A stretch of 64,000 nucleotides of DNA from Aristolochia californica (Eukaryota; Streptophyta; Magnoliopsida; Piperales; Aristolochiaceae). The stretch's first letter is position 1; each line of letters begins with the position of its first letter. Both the position numbers and the translations under genes were made by a program. Where the stretch lies: positions 23,404,922 to 23,468,921 of the forward strand of contig JARWKL010000013.1 of the NCBI GenBank assembly GCA_029961685.1, read 5' to 3'. Of this stretch, positions 54,771 to 64,000 are shown in pieces. The notes under the pieces were generated by a model. That model made no database searches, had not been told where the DNA came from, and was given only the letters and a program-made list of their open reading frames with translations.

Positions 54771-55073
54771 TGTTGAAACTTAGGATTCCAGATGTATAAT
54801 CGCAGTAGAAAAGGATTAAGAGGTGAGGAAAAAAAGAAGAGTTGTGGAGAGAAGGCTTTAGGAAGAGAAGAGGAAGAGTGACGAATTTGGAGAAAAGAGG
54901 AAGAAGAATAGGGTAATGGAATTTGTCCTAACTTTCCTCCTTAAACTCTATTTATAAATGATAAAAGTACTAATATTACAATTATACCCTTCACCCTAGT
55001 AAAAGTGAAGAAGAGACAAAAAACATAAACTAATTACAGCAATGACACTCTTACATATTCATATTTTCCAACA
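54771..55073 (-). repeat. 5' LTR of the non-coding element
   Basis: 303 bp, ending at the primer-binding site at 54770. It is homologous over its full length with 44442-44752, with many substitutions and short indels. Confidence 0.88.
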
Positions 55074-55078
55074 GACAA

Positions 55079-56077
55079 TTTAGTGGAACTTATACTGTGG
55101 CTTTGGTTGTTTTAAAGCATTTCAAAAAGGATTTAGAGGAAACATATCTATCCATTTTTTTCAGACTCCATTATATCTATTGAAAAAGATTGTGGTGCTC
55201 TCACAAAACCACTCTTAACTCATTTAATAACCTTCTCATATGTATCAACTGGCAAGTAATTTTTCCACTTGACTGTTGTCATATTGAGTTTGTATTTTAA
55301 TAGGCTCATTGGATGTTATGAACCAATGAAGCAATTTTTGTTGTAGAATTCATTATGTCTAGTTTGAATGGTCAAGAAATTAATTTGGTGGTTCGGACAA
55401 AAAGTTCAAGAAGTTTCTTTTTGAGTTTAAGAAGAATGAATAGATTTACTTCAACATCAACTATTTCTTTTATACACTGAAAACCTCTTTTGATTTCAAA
55501 AAAAGATCAAAGACATGCTCTCACTTGTAATAGCAGATTGAATTAGATCTATGAACATAAACTCATGCTACTATAACACTAAGCAGTCTGTGGCACCTGT
55601 TTGTTTTCTAAAGTGGATGTATGTGGTCCATTTGTGATCTTGACGTTCTGCATCTTCTGCATCAATCTTTTGATGCTTCATGACATTTTTTTATGGCCCT
55701 ACAATGAGAGTTACTTTTGAAAGAACCTACTTAGTGTGGAAATGTTTGACAGATTATTAGAGCGGAATTTTCATTTAATGAATGATCTTCCTTCTGTAGT
55801 TTCCTTATTTAGAATGTGGGATGTTTTCTCTCTCTGTTTCAGAGGTGACTTGAAATCTGATTTTTGAGATTGCACTTCAAAACTGTTTTTTCTGGCCTCT
55901 TTAAACATAATTTCTCTTCCTATCATCTGCAAATTGTTCTTCATTTACACTTACCTTTTTGGTCATATTATGATGGAGAAATCTTTTACATCAGGCTTGA
56001 GATCCGTATTTTTTTTATAGCCTTTTTTTTCTTTGAACATAAAGAATTGATAGGAAGCCATGCTCTATGGAACACAG
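55079..56077 (+). other. Intron 5 of the RRM locus, right part
   Basis: T-rich intron ending at the acceptor AACACAG (56077). With 43071-44441 it gives an ancestral intron of about 2.4 kb. Nothing else is recognised. Confidence 0.65.
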
Positions 56078-56604
56078 GAAGCTGCCAACTGGGTTGTGAA
56101 GAAAAAGAATATCAAACTCCATGATCGTGTTCTTGGGCTTTACCACTGTAAATCAGATTCCATGCCATCAAAGAGAAAAAACTTTTCAATAACACGGGCA
56201 GATATTTCTCCAAGCAAGAGGAGAGCAGTGGCGTCCACTGACGGAAAACCAAAGTATAGGGAGGGTGCTCTTTCATATCAAGGTTTACGAGCTGGAAAAT
56301 CTGGTGTCCAGAAGAAATCACGCATCATACTGTAAACCATTGAGCGAGGGAACACGCCTTCCAAGAGGAGGCATACAAAGAGCCAAAGAGTCGTTAAACA
56401 AAACGACCAGCAGTGGCAGCAAGGAAGGCTTCAATGAGAGTTGGCAGCAGTCCCTCAAAGACCTCCGGGAAGAAGAGGAAACTTGAAGGTGGCACCCAGC
56501 AAGTGCCCGTCGAAATAAGAAAGAACAATGGGTTAAGAGCGTTTGTCTTTTTATATTCTAGTAAATTATTGACAAGTTGTAGCACCGTAGCGTTTTGCTT
56601 TTGA
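56078..56604 (+). pseudogene. RRM protein exon 6 (RRM2 end and basic tail)
   Basis: From the acceptor the frame reads 'EAANWVVKKKNIKLHDRVLG', 'LYHCKSDSMPSKRKNFS', 'ADISPSKRRAVAS' and 'LSYQGLRAGKSGVQKKS', all typical of the family's C-terminus, to a TAA at 56333-56335. Past it, another frame carries 'RPAVAARKASMRVG', 'SGKKRKLEGG' and 'RKNNG', the expected basic nucleolar-type tail, and runs to a TGA at 56602. So at least one frameshift lies between about 56320 and 56400. The true end is uncertain. Confidence 0.82.
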
Positions 56605-57098
56605 ATACCATTGTTCAGCTTCTCTCCTTGTTCAACGAGGTCGGAACCTTGGGTTTCTTCCATGGTTATAGATTTGAAGTTCGTCCAGGGTTATGCCGCG
56701 CGCATTATTGAAGGAAACTCTTTTCATTGACAGGTTGTGGCTACCGTTTTGGAAAGAGAAAGAAACACAATTGTTCTCAAAAACAAGAATTATTTGAACA
56801 GTTTGCTTTACAATTGACGGAGGGGTCAAGAGAAACGGGTCATACCGCTTCAAAGCTGAGCTGATGACATTTGACATGGATGAACGTTGTTGAAATCTAA
56901 TATGGATTGGGTTATTACGCGTAACATAACTGATATACCAACAGCTAAGAAGTGATACAAGGTAAAATGTGAGGTGACACTGGGAATGAAGCTGATAATC
57001 CATTGATTATTTCACGAATATCTGTACAATGAACAGGGTCGACTTCCCCGTTGAATTTGATACATGAAGCGGGGCATGGGTTCAAAATTCAGTATACG

Positions 57099-59395
57099 CT
57101 ATCTCTTGGTTTTGTTCATCAATGTGGGGGTGATGGACACTGCTCCAATGAGGAAAAGAGTGGCAATTGACTGAAAATCATACAGGTCACCCATCGACTT
57201 GAGATCTCCCAAGGCAATTCCTGCCTGTTTTATGCACAATCCAACCCAAAAGGTCAAAAGAAAATCAGCGTCTCCAACTGTTCCATAATGGTGCAGTTTA
57301 AGAAGAATGGAAACAGAAGCAGGAAAAAAATAAAAGTATATTTACCCTGACAGTGACGAAGGCAGCAGGTATAAGACCAATGAAGGTGGCAAAGAAGAAA
57401 ATATGATATGGTACATCCACTATGGGAGAAGCCACATTGATAAACGTATTCGGCAGTGTGGGAGTGACTCTCAGGAAAAGCATGTAATTAAGTAGTTTTT
57501 CTCTTCTTTGAGCGACCTAAAAGCCGGCAAAAACACCAAATTCCACTGGCATTAGTAAAAAGCAGCTTCGATGCAAAATAACTTGATGAGAATAAACAAA
57601 ATATTGTAAATTCCTCTAGCACACCTGAGCTTGGAAGAAACTAAGCTTGTCGGGCCACAATGAAAAGACCAGGGGTCTGCCTATCAGTTTTGATAGGAAA
57701 TAGCAAGAGGAAGCACCGGCCGTGGCAGCGAAGACAACCAAAGCCATGCCTTTGAAGACTCCGAAAAGGGCCCCGGCAAGCAAGGACATGAAAACAGTAC
57801 CAGGAATCATGAAGGTCTGCATGAAAATGTAAACCATACAATATCCAACCAAAACTTGCATCGTGTAGTCACTTGTGTAGTTCTCAAGGTGACCCCTACA
57901 GAGAGGAGAGATGGAGACTGTATATCAATTCAATGAAGACATAAGGAGGCAGTCATATACAGGAAACTAGAAATGAAAAGAAGTCAGCAGAGCATCTTTA
58001 CATCCATATCTTATGGGCATTTTACAAATATGGTTAACATAATTTAGCAAAATTTTTATACTGTCATTTTAATGCAAATTTGGGAGAGGCTTATATGCTC
58101 AGGTTTCTGAATATTCACCTCGTTAGCAAATAAAAAACTACAACCTGCCAAGTAAATAAAAATTTGAAGTATAGAAGCCCAGAATAGCAATAAAGACGTG
58201 TTATTTTAATCCTCCCTTTCCAATTTATGAACTTCAAAAAAATGATTATTGAAATTTCGACAAATAGAAACCTGGATAGAAGTAAACAAATAACATTCTA
58301 TTCTTCCTTTTAATTTGTGTACTTCCTAGAACTGAGATTCTTCTTAACCATGCACCAGGTATGTAGCATACAATATCTATCAATCCATCCATCCACTCAC
58401 TCTGCTAATTCAGAAATTAAAAGCTGTTCAAATCCAAGTTAGCTACCAGCACACAAGGTTCTGGAACAGTCTCGCCAAGCCCCAACTGCAGCATTATATT
58501 CTAAATTTGATCCTTATTGCTGGATGACTTCTGAGTTTGGCTACCCAGTCTTGCCCTATCTCGTCCCAAGTATCACAATTGTTAAATTTTGAAAGCATGC
58601 CTTGAAAGTAAAGCTTTGAACATAAAGTCAATAGGGAAACAAGATGCCATTGAAATTCCTGTTCCCAGAATGATCAAAATCATATTCCCGTGTCATGAAA
58701 ATTATCAAGAGAAAGATGAATTGATCAGCAAGTGCTTCTTTGATAAAAACAAACAGAAGGAAGAGTATGAATGTGCTCCTCGTCCCACAGAAAAATGAGT
58801 AAAAAGATTTTGGGTTGATTAGCTGTGAAAGAAACTACTAACTTAACTAGTATAGGATTACGGTATCTGAGCAGGTGCTCAGTCATGGGCTAGTAGGAGC
58901 TTAAAAGAAAAGCTCAAATGCGAGGTGTTGGAAAGATTTTATCTATTTAATGGTCGGGTTTTATTTTTTCTTCCCCCTTGATCCGAACTTCTACATGTAC
59001 CAACGAAAACCGAGTGGAACAAAAATAATCCCGAAAATATGTAAAATGTACCTCAGAATTTGCAGATCTTCCAGATTCAGAGAGCAAAAAATCAGGTTAA
59101 AGAAATATGGCCTAACATTCTCTTTCTTAATCCGAATTTACATAAATACACACGAAAACCGAGTGGAACAAAAAATAAACCCAGAAATTCTTAAAATGTA
59201 CCTGAGAATTTGCAGATCTTCGAGATTTCGTGGTAGCTTGAGAAAACTGTAGTCCGATGCCGGCATCGTAAAATATACACAGGCAAGTCCCAAAAGAAAT
59301 CCCAAAACGACACTAGACGCGGTCGCCATCTCCCACAACGTTAACGGAAATTTAGATCCCCCGTTTCGTGAAACAGTCCTCGCCTCCTTCTCCAT
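57099..59395 (-). CDS. VTT/SNARE-associated (DedA/TMEM64-like) membrane protein
   Basis: Four exons, read 5' to 3' on the minus strand: 59395-59202, 57895-57625, 57516-57346, 57224-57099. Together they make 762 bp, 253 residues, with no defect, and every intron is GT-AG. The start is the ATG at 59395; the codon before it is GTG. The N-terminus is short and charged, then a membrane segment ('ASSVVLGFLLGLACVYFTMP'). The VTT domain follows with 'FMQTFMIPGTVFMSLLAGAL', 'GALFG', 'GASSCYFLSKLIG', 'FLRVTPTLPNTFINVASPIV' (the R-x-x-P-x-x-P-N motif) and 'FFFATFIGLIPAAFVTV'. The C-terminus ends 'VSITPTLMNKTKR'. Relatives (yeast Tvp38, TMEM64, DedA) are Golgi/ER or inner-membrane proteins, and related VTT proteins scramble lipids. 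Location here is inferred from the family. Confidence 0.95.
58983..59226. repeat. Tandem duplication covering the exon 1 splice donor
   Basis: Copies at about 58983-59078 and 59132-59226, offset by about 150 bp, share 'CGAAAACCGAGTGGAACAAA', 'TTAAAATGTACCT(G)AGAATT' and 'TGCAGATCTTC'. The upper copy holds the real end of exon 1 of the VTT gene (donor at 59201-59200). The lower copy repeats the last exon bases and a second donor at 59051-59050 inside intron 1. Confidence 0.92.
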
Positions 59396-61320
59396 CACCT
59401 CTCCCTATGAATCCACGAAAAGGAAGACGATAGAAAAAAAACGCCCTAGTTTGGTGGATTTAAGGTAGTATTGGATTCGTTTTCCCTCTCCTGCTTCCTC
59501 TTATCCACTGGGCTGAAGACAACAAGCATCTGCGGATATTCTCCGGAGGCAGAGAGAGAAATCTGACCTCCAGCCAGGTAATCCAATTGAAATGGGAACA
59601 GAGGCGTCGGTTTTCGGTTTGGTATAAAAAGACTGAGAGAATATTTCTGGCCACGTCAGATGCTGCACACGTGGACAGATCGGGTGGGGACGCTAAGATT
59701 GCGGGTAGGTGTCGTGGTCGTGCTCCTCCTTGTATCGCTCCCGACCACCGGACGGATAGAAAACACAGAAGACGAAATGACTAAAAATATTAACCCCAAA
59801 GTTCTAAAACTCGTCGGAGACGAGACCCATTAGACGGAGTTCTAATTTATCAGCTCCGTTAAGGCTCACCGGGGTCGCATCTACGAGAAGATAGGAACAA
59901 AACGTAATTTGATTAAGAGACATGGCACGCAATAGCATTTGCTTGAAGCAATACGGTCGCGTTTGAGGGCTTTTCTACTCCAGAAGGCAGAAACGTTACA
60001 CGGGAAAAAATGGGTATAGCCGGAATCCCATTACAAAGACGTCAACCATTTTTATCCTTTTCCATTAAGATGGGATTAATAGAAAAAAAAAGGGGGGCAG
60101 CAGCGTGACGCAAAAGAGCTGGAGTGGGTACCTGAGTGAAGAGTTGGAGTTCACCGGTCGTCCTAGGACATGTTTGAGGAAAAGCGTGTGGACGATTATC
60201 CAGTGGAAGATTCAATGCCAGGCACACGCAGGGACACGGGTACCGACTTGCATACAAAAAATGGCTATTCAGCAGTAGTAACTCTTTGGAAACATGTTTT
60301 TCCACGAAAAAGCTGATCTATCTTCATTCTTCTACTAAACCCAATCCCCGAAGCCATTGGGGACACATTCAAGCGTCTCTCAAATCTCATCCATCTCCAG
60401 TAACTGACTATAACAATGAGAATTTGTTTATTATGGATGGAGTGAGAGAGAAGCAGTGGATCAAACGCTGGTTGGTTTCAGGTATTATTATACCTTCAAA
60501 TAGTCGGGGATGGGAAACGCAGCAGTGAAGGCACATGCTACTACCGCACCAACTTTACATTTGGAAAAGCGTTTCACATGGCAAAGAGACTTTTGTTGTC
60601 TCGTAGGTAACAAACTACTTAACAGTTATATATTTCTAAATTTTGGAAGCTCTGTTCACTGTTCAAGAATTTATCCCAGTTGAATTTTGGCCCTTGCACC
60701 CGGTTCAACAACTTCCAAATAAAATTACATATTATGGCATTTGATATTCTTTTTTGTTTCTGTTTATTAAATTTATGCTCATTGATAAGCTTCCGTTTTA
60801 TAAAATCCTAAATTTAAAACGATACTATTTTAAGAAAAGTCCAAAAGCCCTAACTCCATCTTTTCCATTTCGCTTCATGTGTCATTTTTTTGTTTCCATT
60901 CTTCAAAAAAAAAAAAAAAAACTTTTTTGTCCATCAAACTCAATACCTAAAAGACATCTTACATAGAGTAATTATAGAATCATGCACAGCCATAACAACT
61001 TCTATTGCAACCAACAAAAAAAAATGATTTTCAAAGGCCACCTTACTCCAACCCCACTCATTATTGTAGTCTTATGGAGTACTATAATATCTTACTCTTA
61101 CAAGACCTTACATATCCTATTCCGTAAATCGTGTATGCACTCCCAAACTAATTTTTACCTCACTTAAGTAATAAGAATTCTTTGATATCGTAAAGGAACA
61201 CTTGACTATGGTTTAGTCTTTTCCAAACCCTCATCTCTAAACATTCTTGCTTTTTTCAATGTAATTTGGGGTAGTTGTGTTATGAATTAGATGCCCTAAT
61301 TTCGAACTAATGAGAGTAAT
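59396..61320. other. 5' flank of the VTT gene and intergenic DNA
   Basis: 59396-about 59900 should hold the 5'-UTR and promoter of the minus-strand VTT gene; it is the least AT-rich part of this flank. Beyond it the DNA is AT-rich, with homopolymer A and T runs (for example at 60906-60921). Open frames here are short and have no domain. Nothing further is recognised. Confidence 0.5.
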
Positions 61321-61529
61321 AATAATAATCACAGGAGAAAAGAAAAACAAACACAAAAAAACAACAACAAGATTTATACAGGTTCACCTCAAGATGAGAC
61401 TACATCTTGTCTTCCGCTGCTGTAGTAATCCATTATAAAGATGAAATAGTTTACAAGAAAAATCACACACAGTTACAGGTGTTTTCTCTAACCTCTTTTG
61501 GCCGCACAACTTAACATGTTGGCCACTAA

Positions 61530-61900
61530 CTCGGAGATCAATATTTGGATATGTTATTTTTCTAGGAGCTAACCTCATATCTTGGTCGGCCTAAAAACGA
61601 CCCACCATCTCTCGATCAACTACTGAATCCGAATATAGAGCAATGACTTCTACTTGTGTAGAAATCATATGGATTCAATTTCTTCTCAAAGATTTACATA
61701 TCTACTCAACCAAACCGCCATCGCAATAAACATATTGGCATAAACTATAATTTTTCTTGTGAAAAATTAACCATGGACCACCTTCAAGTTTGCGGCATTT
61801 CCACTATCAATTAGGTTGCAACTATTTTTAGTAAACCGCTCTCTTCCAACTTGCTTCATCTTCTCAAAGACAAGTTAAACGCTCAGTCAACCTCCTAGTC
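61530..61900 (+). pseudogene. Copia RNase H C-terminal remnant
   Basis: The plus-strand reading 'FLGANLISWSAKKRPTISRS' and 'TTESEYRAMTSTCVEIIWIQ' matches the copia RNase H phrase W..NLVSW.SKKQ.TVSRSS.EAEYRA, with the catalytic E and D positions in the E-S-E-Y segment. It is followed by 'FLLKDLHIYSTKPPS' and then decayed sequence to the polypurine tract. The rest of this element upstream is absent or unrecognisable. Confidence 0.8.
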
Positions 61901-61915
61901 CAGCTTGAGGGGGAA
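61901..61915 (+). other. Polypurine tract of the copia
   Basis: CAGCTTGAGGGGGAA directly before the LTR start TGTTGCACATC. This is the standard copia plus-strand primer context. Confidence 0.85.
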
Positions 61916-62552
61916 TGTTGCACATCATAAAGCTACAAAAGGAAACATCAATACATAAGTCATGCTGAAGGAAGACATACAAGATGAGAAGACCACCCAC
62001 TCAGGCAAAGACATGCAAAGGATAACACATCAACCTCACGCATGCAAAACCATGCAAAGGTGATGTCCACATCACCCATGCATGCCATGCAAAAGGGGAC
62101 GTTCCCCAAACATGGATCACGAGTCAACTCAAGGATCTTCTAGAAATATGTTGGAAGACGCCTCGAAGTGGCATCAATGTAATTTTTTTCCCCATGTCAA
62201 GGAGGTGGTAGAGGAGGTAATTCAAATGTCTTCTCATAAAGATGGCACAAGGGTGTAATTATCTAAGAAGATGTATGTTCTTTAAAGCTTGTAGCCCTAA
62301 GGGTATTTTAGTCATTGTAAACTTTCTTCCACAACTATAAATAGATGCTGAAGGCATGGGGTAGATTATTAAGTCTCCCCTCTACTCTCTCAAATTCGTC
62401 CTTAGAATTATTTCCTCTCCCAAGCTCTCTCTCTCCATCTATCTAGCTAAGTTCTCTCTTCTTTCTCCCTTGTCCCTTCATCTCTTCCTTTTCTTCCTCT
62501 CCTCTTTCACTACCTTGGTTAAGGACCTTGTCATTGAACCCTAAAGTCAACA
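61916..62552 (+). repeat. Copia LTR with polypurine tract before and primer-binding site after
   Basis: 637 bp, TGTTGCACATC...AAAGTCAACA. The TATA box TATAAATAG is at 62336-62344, with a C/T-rich leader after it. Unusually, both sides are internal element sequence: RNase H and a polypurine tract upstream, TGGTATCAGAGC downstream. Confidence 0.88.
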
Positions 62553-62564
62553 TGGTATCAGAGC
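62553..62564 (+). other. Primer-binding site (initiator tRNA-Met)
   Basis: Canonical TGGTATCAGAGC right after the LTR end. Its last base is also the first base of the left CAATG duplication of the inserted solo LTR. Confidence 0.88.
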
Positions 62565-62568
62565 AATG

Positions 62569-63134
62569 TGTTACAATTTGGGACCCACCATGAGGACATG
62601 GGATGCCAAGACGAGTCCTCACCCAAGTTGGCACGAGTTAGGAGATAAGAAGCACAAGCTGGAATAAGTTAGAAGATTTGAAGATCAAGTGGGACCCACA
62701 AAGATACCTCGAGCTGGTAACCTTATCAACATGAGTTGGAAGATTACGTGGGACACACAAAGATAAGACCATGAGCCAGCCTCCTCGCTTATATCCACAT
62801 GATTAGAGTTCAAGTTATATTAGACCTCTAGTAGATTGTATTATCTTTTCATGATAGACTTATCTTACAGAGTTAGAGTTAGAATGTAATTAGGAGACTT
62901 AAAGTTTAAATATATAAGGACACTATCACTTCCTCTACTATAAATAGAGGTGTTGTAATTTAAAATTAATCAAGTTCTACAATTCTTTCTTGAGTAAATC
63001 TCTCTCTTTGCTTGACGCACATCTTGGTTTCTCTTCTCCTCTTCTCTCTACCCGAGAGTCTTCTTCTCTTTTTCTTCTTTTTCTTTCTCTCTTCCCTTGC
63101 TCGGCATATTAGAAAAGGGGTCCTAAATTCAACA
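62569..63134 (+). mobile_element. Solo LTR with target duplication
   Basis: 566 bp, TGTTACAATTTGGG...AAATTCAACA, with a TATA box TATAAATAG at 62939-62947 and a C/T-rich leader. Exact 5-bp duplications CAATG flank it (62564-62568 and 63135-63139). No primer-binding site or internal region of its own is present, so it arose by recombination between the two LTRs of a full element. It belongs to a different family from 61916-62552. Confidence 0.9.
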
Positions 63135-63139
63135 CAATG

Positions 63140-64000
63140 GGTTTAGGATCCCCATGTCAAGATGAAAATTTGAAAGGCTCCATTTATCAATCTTCATGTA
63201 GAGTTCTTCTTGTTGATGAAACGATTTTCTCTTGAAGCTGCACAAACTAAGTTTTTTCTTATGAGATTATTGCTGATAGTTCTTTATCTCTATAAGATGG
63301 TTTATGGATGGATTTTTTGTCTAATCTAAATGAGAACCTGATGATTATATTATTGGCTTTGAAAGTGGCTCATCCGTGGTGATTGTGCTCAGTTTTTATT
63401 CCCCATGCAAGATCGATTGTGTTATTTCTCTCTTGCAAATTATACCGATGTTTGTGATTGGAATTTATTTATGAATCAAGGTTCACTACATCTATTATTG
63501 CCATCCAAGTTTATTATGAGTTAAGCTTGCTGTTCTACCATTTTTTTAGTTATTATATTGGTTAGTTGTTGCTCCTCTTGACTCTTCCCAAGGAGCTCGA
63601 CAAAAGATTGTTTGAGAAGGTGTCGAGAAGGATCATTTTTTATAAGGTTGCTGGTCTTTGTAACATTTTTTTGGTATTTCATTGGCTGGCTTATCCTCTC
63701 TGGTATATTACCTAAAATATTTGAGGGAAAAAGAGAAAAAAAGGGCCAAAGAAGGCATGATTCTATCATCCAAAGTTGGAGCATAATTAAAGAAGGGAAG
63801 TTTCCTTCTTAAAGCCATCTGAAAATTATTTGTTTTAGGAAAAGAAAGTGTCAATGTTTTGGTTGATTTAGAGCTTTCCTTATTAAAAGATTCAGTTGTA
63901 TTTGTTGCCTAATCAGTTTAAGGAATGAAGAAGAGATTGTGCTATTTTTCACTTGCTACGTGGCAATTTTCCCTCTTTGAAAGATTTGATTTGATTTCAG
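63140..64000 (+). other. Probable 5' internal region of a copia element, unrecognised
   Basis: Directly continues the sequence after the primer-binding site if the solo LTR is removed. It is AT-rich, and no gag domain or other frame can be supported. It may be leader or decayed gag, or other DNA. Confidence 0.35.

Larger units (their letters stand above)
44442..55073 (-). mobile_element. Non-coding LTR retrotransposon in intron 5 (LARD-like)
   Basis: LTRs at 44442-44752 and 54771-55073, both plus-strand TGTTGAAACTTAGGATTC...TATTTTCCAAC(A/G). On the minus strand a primer-binding site TGGTATCAGA (54761-54770) follows the 5' LTR, and a polypurine tract CTTGAGGGGGAGC precedes the 3' LTR. The flanks GACTA (44437-44441) and GACAA (55074-55078) match at 4 of 5 bases. 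Without the LINE inside it, the internal region is under 2 kb and shows no gag or pol, so it is a non-autonomous element with copia-type signals. Confidence 0.88.
6023..56604 (+). pseudogene. RBM34/Nop12-like RNA-binding protein locus, disrupted
   Basis: Six exons match the plan of plant RBM34/Nop12-type proteins, nucleolar RNA-binding proteins with two RRMs that are linked in yeast (Nop12) to large-subunit pre-rRNA processing. The order is an acidic/basic N-terminus with an 'FKTIFG' motif, a Lys/Glu-rich linker, RRM1 (exons 1-4), RRM2 (exons 4-6) and a Lys/Ser-rich tail. Exons: 6023-6682, 6798-6856, 42514-42582, 42707-42832, 42954-43070, 56078-about 56604. Every intron keeps GT...AG and exon phases join correctly. 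The coding sequence carries at least six lesions (frameshifts in exons 1, 3, 5 and 6 and a TAG in exon 1). Introns 2 (35.7 kb) and 5 (13.0 kb) are swollen by transposons. Unpolished assembly indels are an alternative, but the neighbouring VTT gene is intact. Confidence 0.88.

Noticed and set aside
60286..60528. 80-residue plus-strand frame near the right gene
   Set aside because: No recognisable domain, no splice context and no supporting signals; likely a chance frame.

Overview
This is nuclear DNA of a flowering plant. The evidence is GT-AG introns in a plant-type membrane-protein gene, Ty1/copia elements primed by initiator tRNA-Met, an Athila-type Ty3/gypsy element, plant L1-type LINEs that end in an RNase H domain, a TRIM, and a fragment of an endogenous pararetrovirus. 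The species cannot be read from the sequence. The very long, transposon-filled introns suggest a large plant genome (inference).

Three host loci are visible. (1) At the left edge is the 5' end of an unidentified gene on the minus strand (1-129). (2) A gene for an RBM34/Nop12-like nucleolar RNA-binding protein with two RRM domains lies on the plus strand. Its six recognisable exons are spread over about 50 kb (6023-56604). All splice dinucleotides are in place, but the coding sequence carries several frameshifts and a stop, so it reads as a pseudogene. (3) A four-exon gene for a VTT/SNARE-associated (DedA/TMEM64-type) membrane protein is intact on the minus strand (57099-59395).

The rest is layered transposons. 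Intron 2 of the RNA-binding-protein gene holds one Ty3/gypsy insertion. Its 1.16-kb LTRs lie 31 kb apart and are flanked by a perfect 5-bp target duplication (AACCT; 7207-7211 and 42277-42281). Inside it sit, in order: degenerate gag, three blocks of tandem repeats, an inverted partial LTR with a second gag copy, a decayed Ty1/copia element, several L1 LINEs, a complete 421-bp TRIM with its own target duplication (22750-23170), a pararetrovirus fragment (25090-27858), and a complete 9.8-kb Athila-type element (29167-38981, target duplication CTTGC). A further LINE sits inside the right-hand outer LTR. Intron 5 carries a second, non-coding LTR element (44442-55073), itself split by a long LINE. 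That LINE contains a foreign block with a fragment of an unrelated host-like coding sequence.

Left of the RNA-binding-protein gene (1.9-4.4 kb) is a truncated copia on the minus strand. Right of the VTT gene is a copia 3' end whose LTR has a polypurine tract on one side and a primer-binding site on the other, with a solo LTR of another family (62569-63134, target duplication CAATG) inserted right at the primer-binding site. No tRNA, rRNA, CRISPR array or bacterial-type system was found. The most noteworthy items are the datable nest of insertions, the pararetrovirus fragment with its retained intergenic region, and a tandemly duplicated splice donor in the VTT gene.
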